Assembly: GCA_950022655.1 (NCBI GenBank)
Contig: OX465579.1
Coordinates: forward strand, 51,439,950 to 51,503,949
Source: Alentia gelatinosa
Taxonomy: Eukaryota; Annelida; Polychaeta; Phyllodocida; Polynoidae
Length of the DNA: 64,000 bases
Reading direction: 5' to 3'
Below the pieces are notes generated by a model, which was given only the letters and a program-made list of their open reading frames with translations, was not told the DNA's origin and ran no database searches. This document shows positions 36,049-47,320 of the stretch, piece by piece; within the stretch, counting starts at the first letter, position 1; each line of letters opens with the position of its first letter. The translations under genes and the position numbers were made by a program.

Positions 36049-36572
36049 GGAGAAAATGGAGAAATTCTACCACTACCACCATCAAAACAATGGCCACTCC
36101 CAAGTCACTGGAAAATGGGCCGGCGGTAGGAGGGAGCATATGCTAAAAGCCTGCGGCGTTGTAATACATAGGTTTGCCGTAGGGGGCGCGGCGGTTCAAC
36201 TCCCGCCTGGATTTGGCGTGCGGCGGTTAAAGGGTTAATAAATGTTGAAATTTGGTATACATGTATCAAATATGAATAGTAATCTCTGTTGAAAATATCT
36301 TTTAATTTTGAATGGATTTAGTGCATGAAAAACGAGTTTGACATTGGCTACGACGCCAAAAACGTGGTCGTCCGCGAGGAGACTTGAACGATAAATAAAC
36401 GAGAATTTACAAATGGACGATTTCTTATTCAACACCACCCACTATCGTTCATTGTATCCTCTCGTTCAATGCTCGTCCACCTCAACGATAGTTTTTTATA
36501 CTACAGTTTGCCACCAACGATACTTGTAAGATACTTTTTTTATCGTTCATTTTTTTATTCAACGGGGCCCTG

Positions 36573-37280
36573 TACTCTGCATGGCTAATCACCGCAAGGG
36601 CCACCAATCATGAATACCTTTGCGACATTGACAATACCTCACCAATCTTTAAGAAAAATAGTATCTATTGTGAGGTGGAGATTGTGGTTGACTTAAGACT
36701 GCAATATATATCTGCAAAGCCAATGCTCTCCCCTCTGACCACTATGAAGTTGTCTCTCATACAAGGTCATTTGCTCATGACACTAAAATCAAGGTTTCAC
36801 CTGCTCCCTGTCAGTGCTCCTTTCACAACCCCACCTTCGCTCCCGTTTCTTTCATAACCTTTCACATTCCTGACCCTAACTCTACCTGGTCTATTTTTTG
36901 CCTCTCAGTTAAACAAAGGGAACCTCAATGAGATGCGTTGTGGGAATTACACCACTACGTCTCAAAGTGTGCATCTTTTCTGAAAGAAGCTTTTTCTCCA
37001 ATATAGACTTCTTTGTTTTGCTTAATCAAGATCTGTTCCTATTGCATTTCACCTTCGATGCGGGGTTCTATCCTGACTTTCTCCAAGACCATTAAGTAGA
37101 GCCACCAAGCTGAAGTCTACACTCTGCCCCGCCCCATCCACTCTCCCAGCACATCTGGGTTCGGTCTTCCGGTCCACCAACTACGTCTACGCATCCAAAA
37201 GCAGCGCTCTGTTTAGTTTTTTCCCCACGGGTCGGGGAGTGGAACATAGCTTTTCGTCTTGACTTAGTTAGTAGTCTGTG
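36573..37280. other. Intergenic, nothing recognised
   Basis: Weakly C/T-rich, no motif-bearing frame. Confidence 0.5.
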
Positions 37281-37419
37281 CCAGGTCCTCGGAATATAGC
37301 CGCAATTTTGCGCATGATTTAATGCGACAGGCGCCTGGTTATTCGTCCTTTCCTCTCGCCGCCTTTTCTCGGCGGAAAGCTACGTCTCGCATGAGAGGGC
37401 AGAGCGCAAGAGGTCGCCA

Positions 37420-37620
37420 CCGGATTGGTTTCAGCGGAAATGAGGATACACCTAGGGTCCCTCCCCTGGCTCTCTCTGTCCATGCTACAAAGACACGAGG
37501 AAATAAGACAAATGAGGGGGAAAAGGTAGAAAACGCCAATAAAACGCCTATAAAAGAGGCAGAGACGCCTGTAATCAGCCGCGTGGTTAACGTGAAGTGG
37601 AGGTGAACTGTGCAAGATGG
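37420..37620 (+). promoter_or_regulatory. Candidate RNA polymerase II core promoter
   Basis: In order: an inverted CCAAT box (GGATTGGTTT near 37421), CCAAT at 37536-37540, TATAAAAG at 37549-37556, a possible initiator AATCAGCC near 37573, then CAAGATGGCG with ATG at 37617. The last is both a YY1-type word and a good translation-start context. Spacing from TATA to initiator is about 27 bp, as expected. The frame from ATG 37617 is only 8 codons before a stop, or it enters an intron at one of the GT dinucleotides near 37635. No gene product can be named. Confidence 0.35.
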
Positions 37621-37639
37621 CGACTCCAGAGGGAGGTTG

Positions 37640-38480
37640 GTAACTGCCATGGGAACAGGCAGTAGCGGTAGAGTTGGCAGAAGGGATCTGAGGGGGACTT
37701 AAGGGAGTCTAGTGTGCCGAGGCGTGAGACCAAGTTTTATTTCTGAATTATTTCTTTTAGTAGAACCTAGTACAATGGACTAGGGGGCTGCATCCGGGTT
37801 ATGAATTATATGTATTTAGACTATAACTAGGCTGTAAAACATGCTATAACCAGCAACTTATCCATAACCATAGAGTTTTACTATTTATAAAGAGGCCTCC
37901 ACTTTGTTGTATTTATAGGATGTAACTCAGGTCTAAAGTTTGTTATGCACATATCGAACAATTCACTCTCCCCGAAACCACCTGCTCCGTTCCTGCTCCG
38001 CTCTAACCACGCTCTCCACCTGCTGATGTCTTCCCTACACATTCTCTTTCAACTATTTCGAACTCTCTCTCTCCCCGCTCCTTGTTGTCTCTTTCTCCAT
38101 CCACTCATCCTCGAAAACATACTGTGCTGATTTAAACCCCTCTCTCCTCCCCCCCCCCCCCCCTTCTTCCGTCTCCAGACATCTCCTTCTCATCTCCCCG
38201 TTCTCCACTTATCGCTCTCATTTTCCCTCTTCTCCCCTTCTTCTACCTCCACCTTTATCGCTTACCCCCTGTCTATCTTCTCTCAGCGTTTCTTCCTTCT
38301 CTCCTACCCCCCCCCCCTTCGAATTCCTTCCCTCTCAGCCCTCTCTTCGTCTCTCATCAGTCTATACTTCCCTTCCCTCTCCAACGGCCCCCCATGCCCG
38401 TCCCTTCCGCCGCCCTCCCCTCTTAAATCCTCTCTTCTTCCCTCTCCACTCTACCCGCTTGCTCATCTCTTCCACTCGCT
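37640..38480. repeat. AT-rich DNA then pyrimidine-rich tract
   Basis: 37.93-38.48 kb is strongly C/T-rich on the plus strand, with C runs near 38150 and 38306. No gene recognised. Confidence 0.6.
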
Positions 38481-39080
38481 CTCCCAGTTTGTCTCCAGTT
38501 GGCCACTCATCATGCCGTGATTCGGACGCTTACCCCCACGTGTGGCCCGCGCAGTGCGCTCCGGGCGGTGAGTGTGTGCGTGTGTGGCGAGGTGGGGGAC
38601 GGATAGGGGTCTAATTGGGGCCGGGGCAGTGTGTGTTAATCGGAATAATGATCCTCTGACCCCATCCCGCTCAAAACCCCGCCCCCACGAGCCCCCCGCG
38701 CTGCGTGACGACATGCGCGCCAGCTGCCTCGCGTGACGTCTCAGAGCCCATGCGTGCGCATCCCGCGCATGCGTAGAGCAACATGTCATGTAGAGACGGA
38801 ACCGGAATCTGCCATCGACACGGCGTTTACCGTGCGGTGGGGTTGGTTGGGGTGGCAGGTGATGGTGGACGGCCGTTGGTCGACAGATTGTGGCGGCCTG
38901 AAGGTTAGTGGGAAGGGAGGGGGTGAGGGCGGCAGGCGAGGGGAAAATTGTGCTGGGTGGGTGGTGATCAGGTAGATCGGTCTCCACCAGCCCTTGCCCC
39001 TCCTCATTCAGAATTGTTGCCATGACAATCAGAAGCGACGCTTTCGGCTAATAAGGCTGCCTGGAACAGCGCTGTTTGCT
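38481..39080. promoter_or_regulatory. CpG-rich islet with NRF1-, CRE- and X-box-like words
   Basis: CATGCGCGC (38712), TGCGTGCGCA (38751) and CGCGCATGCG (38764) are near-matches to NRF1 sites, with GTGACGTCTC beside them. GTTGCCATGACAAT at 39016-39029 resembles an RFX X-box. A minus-strand frame of 186 codons (38463-39023) starts with ATG inside that X-box, but its product has no recognisable domain and is biased in composition. This may be a promoter with an uncharacterised first exon, or only a GC islet. Confidence 0.35.
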
Positions 39081-39119
39081 GCTAACTATTGCCGGCGGCA
39101 CCAGGCTTGCCAGGGGCAT

Positions 39120-39548
39120 CAATCTGAGCAGTAAGGTCTGCTGGTGAAAGGTGAGCACTTTGGTCTGCTAGTGAGATGTGAGCAGTTTGGTCTGCTAGTG
39201 AGATGTGAGTAGTTTGGTCTGCTGGTGAGATGTGAGCAGTTTGGTCTGCTAGTGAAATGTGAGTAGTTTGGTCTGCATGTGAGATGTGAATAGTCTGGTC
39301 TGCTGGTGAGATGTGAATAGTCTGGTCTGCTGGTGAGATGTGAGCAGTTTGGTCTGCTGGTGAGATTTGAGCAGTTTGGTCTGCTGGTGAGATGGGAGCA
39401 GTTTGGTCTGCATGTGAGATGTGAATAGTCTGGTCTGCTGGTGAGATGTGAATAGTCTGGTCTGCTGTTGAGATGTGAATAGTCCGGTCTGCTGGTGAGA
39501 TGTGAGCAGTTTGGTCTGCTGGTGAGATGTGAGCAGTCTGGTCTGCTG
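39120..39548. repeat. 27-bp minisatellite (GGTCTGCTGGTGAGATGTGA)
   Basis: About 16 units of 27 bp. Because 27 is divisible by three, a minus-strand frame of 166 codons (39082-39582) runs through it with a nine-residue HISPADQTA repeat. Without upstream signal, intron boundaries or unique sequence I treat it as non-coding. Confidence 0.9.
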
Positions 39549-41540
39549 GTTGTTTCTGAAGCGGCATGGAGTGAAATGTCACTGTAACATAGTATGAATA
39601 TCCATAGCTATTGATGGTTATGTGACACCCCTTAATTTACTTTACACGTCATCATCTTAGTTTTTACACACTATTCATTCCAAGGTGATTCCTATGTGAG
39701 CATCATACTTTATGAAATACTTGAAGTGGATTGCACTCAAAGTGTTTCACAATAGTTTGCAACCCATCTCAAACACAGAAATTTACATTTTGATCGATTT
39801 TACCTTTTACTCAAGGGGAATAAGGAAGATCTCTATTTTAGATAACGAGAATTTACCAGCCACGCGTAAGCAGGCCACAACCGACTGGAAGAAGACGTTT
39901 TTTCCACAAGATCGGTGAACACCCAACAAACTAGGTCACCTAATTGGCGATATGAGTCTCCGGGATGGAATGCATTTAGTTGGCCAACATTATCAACAAG
40001 GAGTACACAGACTATTACATTCACTGTGAACTATTCTGTATCATTTGTCTTATAATCAAAGATAATTGTATTGTACCCATCCATGCATGCCTATTATCAC
40101 AATGCTTTGATTTTGACTAATACTTCAAACGGTTGCTACCACTATCAATACTCTTCTAAATGTTGCTGCTTTCGTTACTGTTGATTGCAATGCAATTGCC
40201 ATCTTTGTCGTCATCATTATTAATATTCTTACCAATGAGAGGAAAAAGAATCATGTATTCTCAATTTGGATAAAATGTATAAGGAGTGCGTATATTATTC
40301 TGAATATTATTGTCAAATGTTAGTATGTCTTTCTTTATTTTATCTACTACAACTGTTATTATATTACAATGATGATATTCCACGTTATGGGTCTGACGAT
40401 ACGGACTGTCATTAGTACAGTTATTGATACCAAATTTATTTGGAGTGATACTGTTATCATTTCCATTGGTATTGGTGGAGACTCATTATTATTGGTGGAG
40501 ACGCATTTTTCTCCTAGTACTAACCCAATCACGCCGCAGGTGGAACTCGCTGAAGACGTAAACAGAACTGACTTTACGGCCTCCTTCATGACTCACCTCA
40601 TTCCAGATGTCCCCCCACAAGTCATTGTCAGCTCCCTGCTCTGTCCGAACGGGAAATCAGGGCTATTTATAGCTGAGCAGTGAGCACATGGAAGTTGGTG
40701 TTGGCTCTGTAGCTCTTCCAGCATGTCGGACGTCAAATGAATCGTCCATCTCCTCTAAACCAATACATCTAAACCAAGGACATGGGCGCACTGCAAGGGG
40801 TTCATTACCGAGGTGTGGAGGTTGAGGGTGACAAGGTGATGAGGACTGGCAGGCCACAGAGGGGGAGGTAATCACCCCCTGACCAGCACCCCAATCACCA
40901 GCCCACCACCACCCAATCTGAGAGGACCAGTAACATACACACCAGCTGTAATATCGCCCACCTCCTGCATGCGGCACCCACCCTAATTCACATACATGTA
41001 TCTGGTAATCCACCTCTCCGCTAGTATCAGCGCCTATCCTATCTATCCCACTCAAGCGTTTATAAGCACCACGCCCACCGCCGCCCAGACCGCACCCCCG
41101 ATGCCACCTACATCCCTTATAATCCAGCAGTACCCGGTAGACCATCGACTTACAGCCCTGCAGCCCTAGCCCAGCCGCAAGCAGCCACCCATAGGGCTTT
41201 ATGGCCCTCTGCCTGCCTCACACACTCTATTACTGGCCACCCCTGTGTGCCCGCTCCCTAGCATTCATTCCTCAGTCGGACTTCCCCTCTGATTTGCCCT
41301 CAGCTTCGACTGGCCTAATTCAATCAGCAAGCGGTAATCAGCAGATCTCAACAAGCATCCCATAGAAACTCACTTATTTCATAAAGCCCTTGAATTCTAG
41401 TCCGCCTGAACAAATTAGCCAACAGACTCTTGTCGCATTCTCAACACCCAATATGCCCCATGAAATTACCTGTTGACACCACAATCAAACCCTTTTCTGT
41501 AACTCACACAAGGATTATCATTTAATAATGCTTAAGTCTG
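39549..41540. other. Intergenic, nothing recognised
   Basis: Two kilobases without recognised genes. 40.54-41.35 kb is GC-richer, with a 160-codon minus-strand frame (40663-41145) lacking motifs. Confidence 0.45.
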
Positions 41541-41634
41541 TTCCACAAAAAAGTTTACCCACAACGTCCCTGGATCTCTATGGCATACAGAAAAGGGCCT
41601 ACATGTAAAATCCAAGATCATCAAACGGGCCCCT
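41541..41634 (-). mobile_element. Partial copy of the 14.46-kb TIR element
   Basis: Read on the minus strand, GGGGCCCGTTTGATGATCTT is followed by ACATGTAGGCCCTTTTCTGT and a GCCATAGAGAT word, aligning to the left 90 bp of the element at 14462. The other end is missing. Confidence 0.7.
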
Positions 41635-42140
41635 CATTGTCAATATAGGAGTATTAACGTTAGAACCACAACTCACTTATTCAAAGCATGTTTATCTTTG
41701 GAAGATATACCGCCTCACTTTCTGTTTATTTAAGCAATTGTCTTGCACCGTGTAATATATCGATAAATCAGATTTGATCAAACAATCTGTCTTATATAAT
41801 GTCATACCTTTTTAAAACCCATTCATTTGGCTAATGCGATTCCAATACTATTTGTACTATGTACCTATGCCCCAAAATACCAACGTCTGCTGTGCAATTG
41901 GTAGTTGAGCTGTACCAGCATACTGTGCCAGTATGGCGCCGTACCACCATACTTTGAAGACTGCATTGCTCGAGGAACCTGCAGAAAAATAAACCAGAGT
42001 GGCGCAGTGTGGCTAATGCGGAAGATCGTGCATACACATATTTCTTAACAGAATGTGATTTCCGCTTGCCCAGAGTACTTTGATGGTCGCTTCATCGTAG
42101 ATGTATTTGGTAAGTTTTTAAATATTTACAGATATTTAGG
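41635..42140. other. Intergenic, nothing recognised
   Basis: No feature recognised. Confidence 0.5.
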
Positions 42141-42309
42141 GGTGTATAGTACAAGTGAAACTTGTTAACCTAATTGGGACAGCTTATCGTACCTTGTTAC
42201 TTTCGATAAGACTATCTCACTTTCCCTGCAAGCTCATGCGATAATTCTATCAAAAGTAACTTGGTACGATATGCTGTCCCAATTAGGTCAACTAGTTTCC
42301 CTAATATAC
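42141..42309. mobile_element. Foldback hairpin element
   Basis: Arms of about 60 bp: ACCTAATTGGGACAGC and TATCGTACC at left against GGTACGATATGCTGTCCC and AATTAGGT at right, plus GTTACTTT/AAAGTAAC inside. Outer ends GGTGTATA and TATACC also pair. The apex differs from the shared GC-rich core. Confidence 0.75.
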
Positions 42310-42399
42310 CAACTATTGAAAAATATGATGGTGCAAATTATTAAGACAAAATAAACAAACGGAACCACTTTTCCATCAATCTCTAAACACCAATACCCT

Positions 42400-42760
42400 T
42401 CAAAGACATTCATTGACCTTCTTCACCCACGCTAGCTGCACGCGCTGCCAACCACACTCATAAGCAGGAAGGATGATGCCATGCACCTATTGACCTTTAA
42501 GACTAATTAATGAATAAAAACCGACCTTTCAGAATTCCATTTAATGTGTGTAAATTTTGGCTTTATGGCCTAAATGCTATAAAATCAAAGGACGTAATTT
42601 GGCAGAGTCTTCGTCTCAAGCTATTTATTTTTCTTTTGAAACACTTGCGGACCTGAAGTTGATGCGAGTATAGTCTCATATCATGGCACCAGGGGATTTG
42701 GTAGTTGATACGATTAATTATTCATGTATAGATAAATGTATTTTGGAGTTACTTCAGGCA
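42400..42760. promoter_or_regulatory. Candidate conserved non-coding block
   Basis: Non-repetitive, with TGACCTT twice, GACTAATTAATGAATAAAA, TTTATGGCC and ATCAAAGG close together, words known from nuclear receptors, homeodomain and TCF factors. Inferred from composition alone. Confidence 0.25.
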
Positions 42761-44420
42761 CAGTGGCCATGAGGATGGGATATATACACACCTCCAGCGC
42801 CAGGCTGGTAAAAGTTTGCTTTATTACATTCTCCATCCAATTCTCCATCAGATTGCCTCATTAAATCCACCATCGCACACAACCTTCCCTTATCAGTTCA
42901 GTTTATGGATCATAACTTTGTGACTTTCCTTAGGTCTGTGCCAAACGTTTAGAGTAGGCCCAAAATCAATATGCCCTCTCATGGGGAATCAGACTATTAA
43001 ACGACGTGCACTGAAATTACCATGAAAGCCAAACTGCAGCGGATGCTCCAAGGGGTTCGTCGGGTTCACTTCGATATAAATATTAGTTACGTCGGAGAGG
43101 GTGCTTTGTTAGTGTCAGATAAAGTGCACCGTAGTGCGGACTGGCCGTGGTGTTAACTATAAATACATGGTTTTAATCCCCACTAGGGTTGACCGTGCGG
43201 TAATGGCGTTAGGTTTCACAGCGTTCAGCCGGCCATAGATGAGGCTGATCTTTCAACCCAGTGTGTTGTAACAGATAATGTCAGGCATGTTTACCGCGAC
43301 TAGTTATAAATCTGATATCTTGCTTTAGTAAGACATTAAGTTTGATAAAATCATACGGACATGAATAGGGTATTTTATTACACTAGTCTCGTACATAGTA
43401 CAGAAGAACATTTATAGTGAATAATTCAAGATGCTGGTCTCACGAAAGGTGAAACATAAATGAATAACAATGGACAATGCCACACAATTATATCACAGAC
43501 CGTACATAAATTCGCTAAACGTAGATAACAAAGGGGCATTTATGTAGTGATCCCAACGAAAGTTTATTCCGGAGATCATCTGGTACATATAGTATAGCGA
43601 TTTGCTTGGCTTCCAGGAAAGTACAAATGGTAGTGGTAAATATGATAAATTAGATCGGGGTATAAAGTAATAGGTAGGCAAAGGTCACAGGCAATCAGCA
43701 GTAGGAATTAGGTACTAGACTAGGACATAGGCAGTTGGGGACACTTGCTAGGAGATATGAGAAGGTAGGAGGCAACAGGAGAAAAATAGAGGAGAACAAA
43801 GTGTTGATAATACACATTAGATAGGCACAAGGTATTGAGTAAATAGGAAACACACTATGAGGAATAGTTGTGGTGGGCATGCTACATAGAACAGGCACCA
43901 TGCAGTCGGCAAAAGGCAACAGGATATGGCCATCCGGAAAGGACCAAACAGCAATAAACAGCATACAATGGGCAACAGGCAACGGGTAGCAGGCAGCGAA
44001 TGGCCGGCAACAGGCAGATGAGAACTGTCCGCAGGCAGCAGGCAGCGGGCATTCAACCTAATGAGCGTTTTGTTAAAGAGAAATTGATGTGCGCGGATTA
44101 ATCTTAAAAAGCCAAACGGTCATTAAGAATTCAATTTGGGGGAAATGAGACTTAAGCAGCTGAGGGGCCATCCGGTAGAGTAGACCTGCCGCGCATGCGT
44201 GCCCGTGTTGAGAAGCTCGACTTCTGCTTCTTGGTCTTCAAATGCAGACACTAGACTGACTAAGTGTTCCTTTCGTTTTCCAATTCGTGTATTTGACGAA
44301 CCTGGCTATCTGTAATAAACATGTAAACAGGCACACAAAAGAGGGCAGACACGTAATTTCCAATAAAAGTGTGTCCCCGCTTTATGAATCTGTTCAAGGA
44401 ATGACGTTGTTTTATGGTAA
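42761..44420. other. Intergenic; weak GGCAACAGG-type repeat
   Basis: 43.69-44.05 kb contains diverged GGCAACAGG and AGGCAGCGGG words that create minus-strand frames of 79-95 codons. An NRF1-like CGCGCATGCGTGC lies near 44190. Nothing else recognised. Confidence 0.45.
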
Positions 44421-44423
44421 TTA

Positions 44424-44700
44424 GGCGTCCACCTACTACAATATGGCACCGATATGGTCTACGATGCACCTCCCGATAAAAAGTCAAAATCGCGTCGGAA
44501 GGCCACCCAATATCGGTACAGTTGACAACGTTTCTGCAATTAGACACCGAAAAAAAAACTTTATGATGTGTGGTGGCTTGCCATGTCTAGACACATGTCT
44601 GCGATTTTGCACCTTCCTGATATGTCTCCGATATTTGCTTTTTGTATCGGTGCCATATCGGTAGTTCTAACTTTCTATCGTAGTAGGTTGACGCCAGGCC
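44424..44700. mobile_element. Harbinger/Tourist-type MITE, 277 bp, copy 2
   Basis: Same family as 12730-13005. The ends are GGCGTCCACCTACTACAATA and TATCGTAGTAGGTTGACGCC, with TTA at 44421-44423 and 44701-44703. The left end lacks a CCCGG stretch present in copy 1. The interior shares GGTCTACGATGCACCTCCCG and the later TTTGTATCGGTGCCATATCG word. Non-autonomous. Confidence 0.85.
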
Positions 44701-44703
44701 TTA

Positions 44704-47320
44704 TGATTTGTTAGGGGTTGCAATTATTGATAAGGCTTCGTCATATATATTTCATCATATAATTTCATATTCTAGTTGCGAATTGGTAAGAGGTGATCTT
44801 GTTTATTTCCATCGTGATCGGATCTTCTGGTAATTCATCCAAACGTAGCACTCCCAACCGTTCTCATACGATGTCTACCCTCAAGATGCAAAATATGCGG
44901 ATGCCAGTAACGTCTACAGATCACTTCATAGTGACGTTATCACCATGAAGTGTGAGATCAGATCGTTGGTCTCGGAACGTCGCTGTGTGTGGTGAGAGGG
45001 CGATACGATCAGCAGCTGGTGTAAATGAGCCAAATATCCATGAGATGATGTCAGTGTCGAATGTTGTACCCATGACGTCAGAGGCAAAGTCAGAGGTCAT
45101 TGTGCTTGTTGCCGGTTGGATTTGTGTTTGTTTCTACTGGTCATTCATCATGTACCCTTGTCAGGGGTACGACAAGGCGCCCCCCTTCACCCCCCAGTCC
45201 CCCTCTTCACGTGATGAACGAGGCCCCCACTCCATGTTGCCTGCCGTTCACCCAGTTCCCCCTGGTTCGTCCATCCAACCCTCCGGCGTTAATGTGTACC
45301 TGGCACCTGGAGCTCACTTACACCTAATAGAGACAGTCAGAGTCATGTACAGCCAGGTACTGTCCGGCCTCGTGTTTGTTAGATGAGGTGTCAGTGGCAG
45401 TAGAAGAGGCTGGGGGAGACAGACCTGCGTACGTGCTCTGTGTGTGTCTCTGTGTGTGATGAGGAACAGTAGCCATCCCCTCTCTGACCGAAGAAAACAG
45501 TAGCGATGGGTCTGTCTGTGCTGTAGCAGGGCTGATAGATGGGGCTAGGTTGGGGTCAACTGAGCTGGTCGGAACATGTGTAACATGATACTCGGTATGG
45601 CTGTGGTATACATGCTACAGATCTATGTGACAAGGATCTAACTGAGATTGTACTCTACTCGGGACGAACAGTTGTTTCTCAAGTTGTTTCTTGAAAATAC
45701 GACAATTTCGGTATGAGCGGTTGTTTCTCTGAATACGACGATAGAATGATAGCATGTATCGACGGTAGATAGGCATATATGTGCCTAGGAAGGAGACTGC
45801 ACTTTTAAAATACTGGGCAAATTTATAATGAAAAGCTTTTGCTCGATTACAATTAAAACCAAAGAAACAAGATGATTGTACTCTACGAGTTTTGGAGTCC
45901 ATTTATTAGAAAGCTAGAACAAACATAAAATATTGTAAATATATACACAATATACGGAATTCTTAACTAGAATGGATAACAAAACACACCCATTAATGTC
46001 CAAATTGCCGTTGAAGGCAACCGCATGTGACAATGTTTGCATGAGCGATAACGGCAAACAGGTTTCATGCGTTGGTATACACTCCGTCACTATATATGTA
46101 GCATTGGCGAGAACTGGACACCAAGAGTGTGTACAAAAATAGGCAGACCTATTAGCAAATCGCAGCGCTGCTACCAGAATGACAAGGTTTGCGCAAGTAG
46201 GCTGTAGTAAATGAACTGCGAGCATGGAAAATTGACTTGGTATGAGTAGACAACTTTGTAAGTCAATAGAGTAGCGCTTTATTTCATGATTATTAAGCAC
46301 AGTGTATTTGGTAAGGAAATATAGTCATTGACGACAAAGATATGCCGTTCTAAGTCTTTCATCCCGTAAATCCCGAATGAAAACGCAGTTGAAAGGCCTC
46401 GAACAGGCGTCTCTTCGGTTACAGAAACTACGTTTTCTGATAGTACAGCATATTGAGGTAGTTCTCTGGCATGTGGTTTTCTGCCGTTTGCCGGTTCAAC
46501 TTTTCTTATCTGATATCGCACCTGACAGACACATCAAATGTCTGTGCAGGGTGCCTCAACAATCACCGACCTTCATAAAAGTGTCACCCGATGTGGAACC
46601 TTAGCTGAATGCCAGAACTTAACACTACTGCACATGGCAGGTATCTGAGGTCGATGTGAAAAGTTTAGCCCTCACATTTAACCTGACGCAGCCACTCGAT
46701 AGCTGGTATATTCCCCAGTCTGTCAGCATAGAAACTGTCCACCACTTCGAGCATAAAGCCTCTTCGCACTAGTCGAGTCCTGCCTTTGATACCTTGGTGA
46801 CGATTCTTTTACGGCTAGCATGTCAACAATCCTTAGACTGACATATATGAAAGCATATACAAGTGAAATACTAGAGAACGACTCAAGGATGTGAGGATGT
46901 TAAACACTACTGTGTTAGCCCGTTCTTGTATTGATAATCATCTGATCCCACACTCTCGATTTTGTTATCTTGAGTTGATTTGTTTCTATTCTTCTTTCTT
47001 TGTCATAAATGTGATGGAAATATAGTTGTACACATTCGATCCTTCCGTATATTATATCAAAGACGTTTGTGTAACACGAGCGATGAAATCAAGATTATTT
47101 AGAGAAACTCTTGCCATGACTCAGTGTGATTGTCATCAGAGAATCCTTTGCAGGGAGTATTACCACCAAAGCATTGTGGCTCGCTGATGTTCAACATATA
47201 TCATATATCTATAGTCTAAAAACCGGCTGTTGTTTTGGAGATGTCTCATGAATTACTGACCAATCATGTCATCAATTCACCTGAACTTACACTATATCCA
47301 TACACAGATACATACACAAT
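44704..47320. other. Intergenic, nothing firmly recognised
   Basis: A 144-codon plus-strand frame (44952-45386) contains one hydrophobic stretch but no known motif and shifts to proline-rich low complexity, so it is not called. Minus-strand frames of 80-128 codons (45615-46521) are also unassigned. Confidence 0.4.

Larger units (their letters stand above)
31019..36234. mobile_element. piggyBac-like element, non-autonomous, satellite-filled
   Basis: The TIR CCCTTTAACCGCCGCA is perfect over 16 bp at both ends, and TTAA flanks each side (31015-31018 and 36235-36238). CCCTT-type ends with TTAA targets are the hallmark of piggyBac elements. No transposase frame is seen; most of the 5.2 kb is tandem repeat. 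A further TTAA-flanked CCCTTT end at 31206-31215 (GAAAGGGTTAA) leaves the alternative that 31019-31211 alone is a 193-bp piggyBac MITE. I prefer the long version because of the 16-bp match. Confidence 0.7.
30682..36572. mobile_element. TIR element (CAGGGCCCCGTTGAATAAAA), split by a nested insertion
   Basis: The left end CAGGGCCCCGTTGAATAAAA at 30682 is mirrored exactly by its complement ending at 36572 (22 bp shared). Subterminal DNA on both sides is dense in TATCGT, TCGTCCA and AACGATAA words. Subtracting the piggyBac-like insertion leaves about 337 + 334 bp, which is MITE-sized. The CAGGG start resembles hAT ends, but flanking 8-mers (TGACTAAT and TACTCTGC) do not match, so the superfamily is open. 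An alternative is two separate solo copies of one family. Confidence 0.65.

Noticed and set aside
36180..36234. tRNA B-box at GGTTCAACTCC
   Set aside because: The word fits a B-box, but no A-box or cloverleaf can be placed upstream, and it lies within the piggyBac-like terminus.
30682..36572. Firm assignment of the outer element to hAT
   Set aside because: The CAGGG start is suggestive, but the flanking 8-mers do not match, so no target duplication supports it.
38463..39023. 186-codon minus-strand frame as a confirmed gene
   Set aside because: It starts in a good context but the residues are biased (P/H/R/T) and no domain is visible; it is kept only as part of the promoter-like islet.
39120..39548. 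CRISPR-like array of 27-bp repeats
   Set aside because: Continuous minisatellite with point variants only and no spacers.
40663..41145. 160-codon minus-strand frame
   Set aside because: G/W/C-rich composition, no motif, no splice context, overlaps nothing conserved that I can recognise.
43130..43210. tRNA-derived SINE at GGCCGTGGTGTTAACTA...GGTTTTAATCCC
   Set aside because: Weak A/B-box resemblance only, with no second copy or tail in the window.
44952..45386. 144-codon plus-strand frame with a hydrophobic stretch
   Set aside because: No known domain; it turns proline-rich and of low complexity, and the length is within chance for a GC-richer islet.
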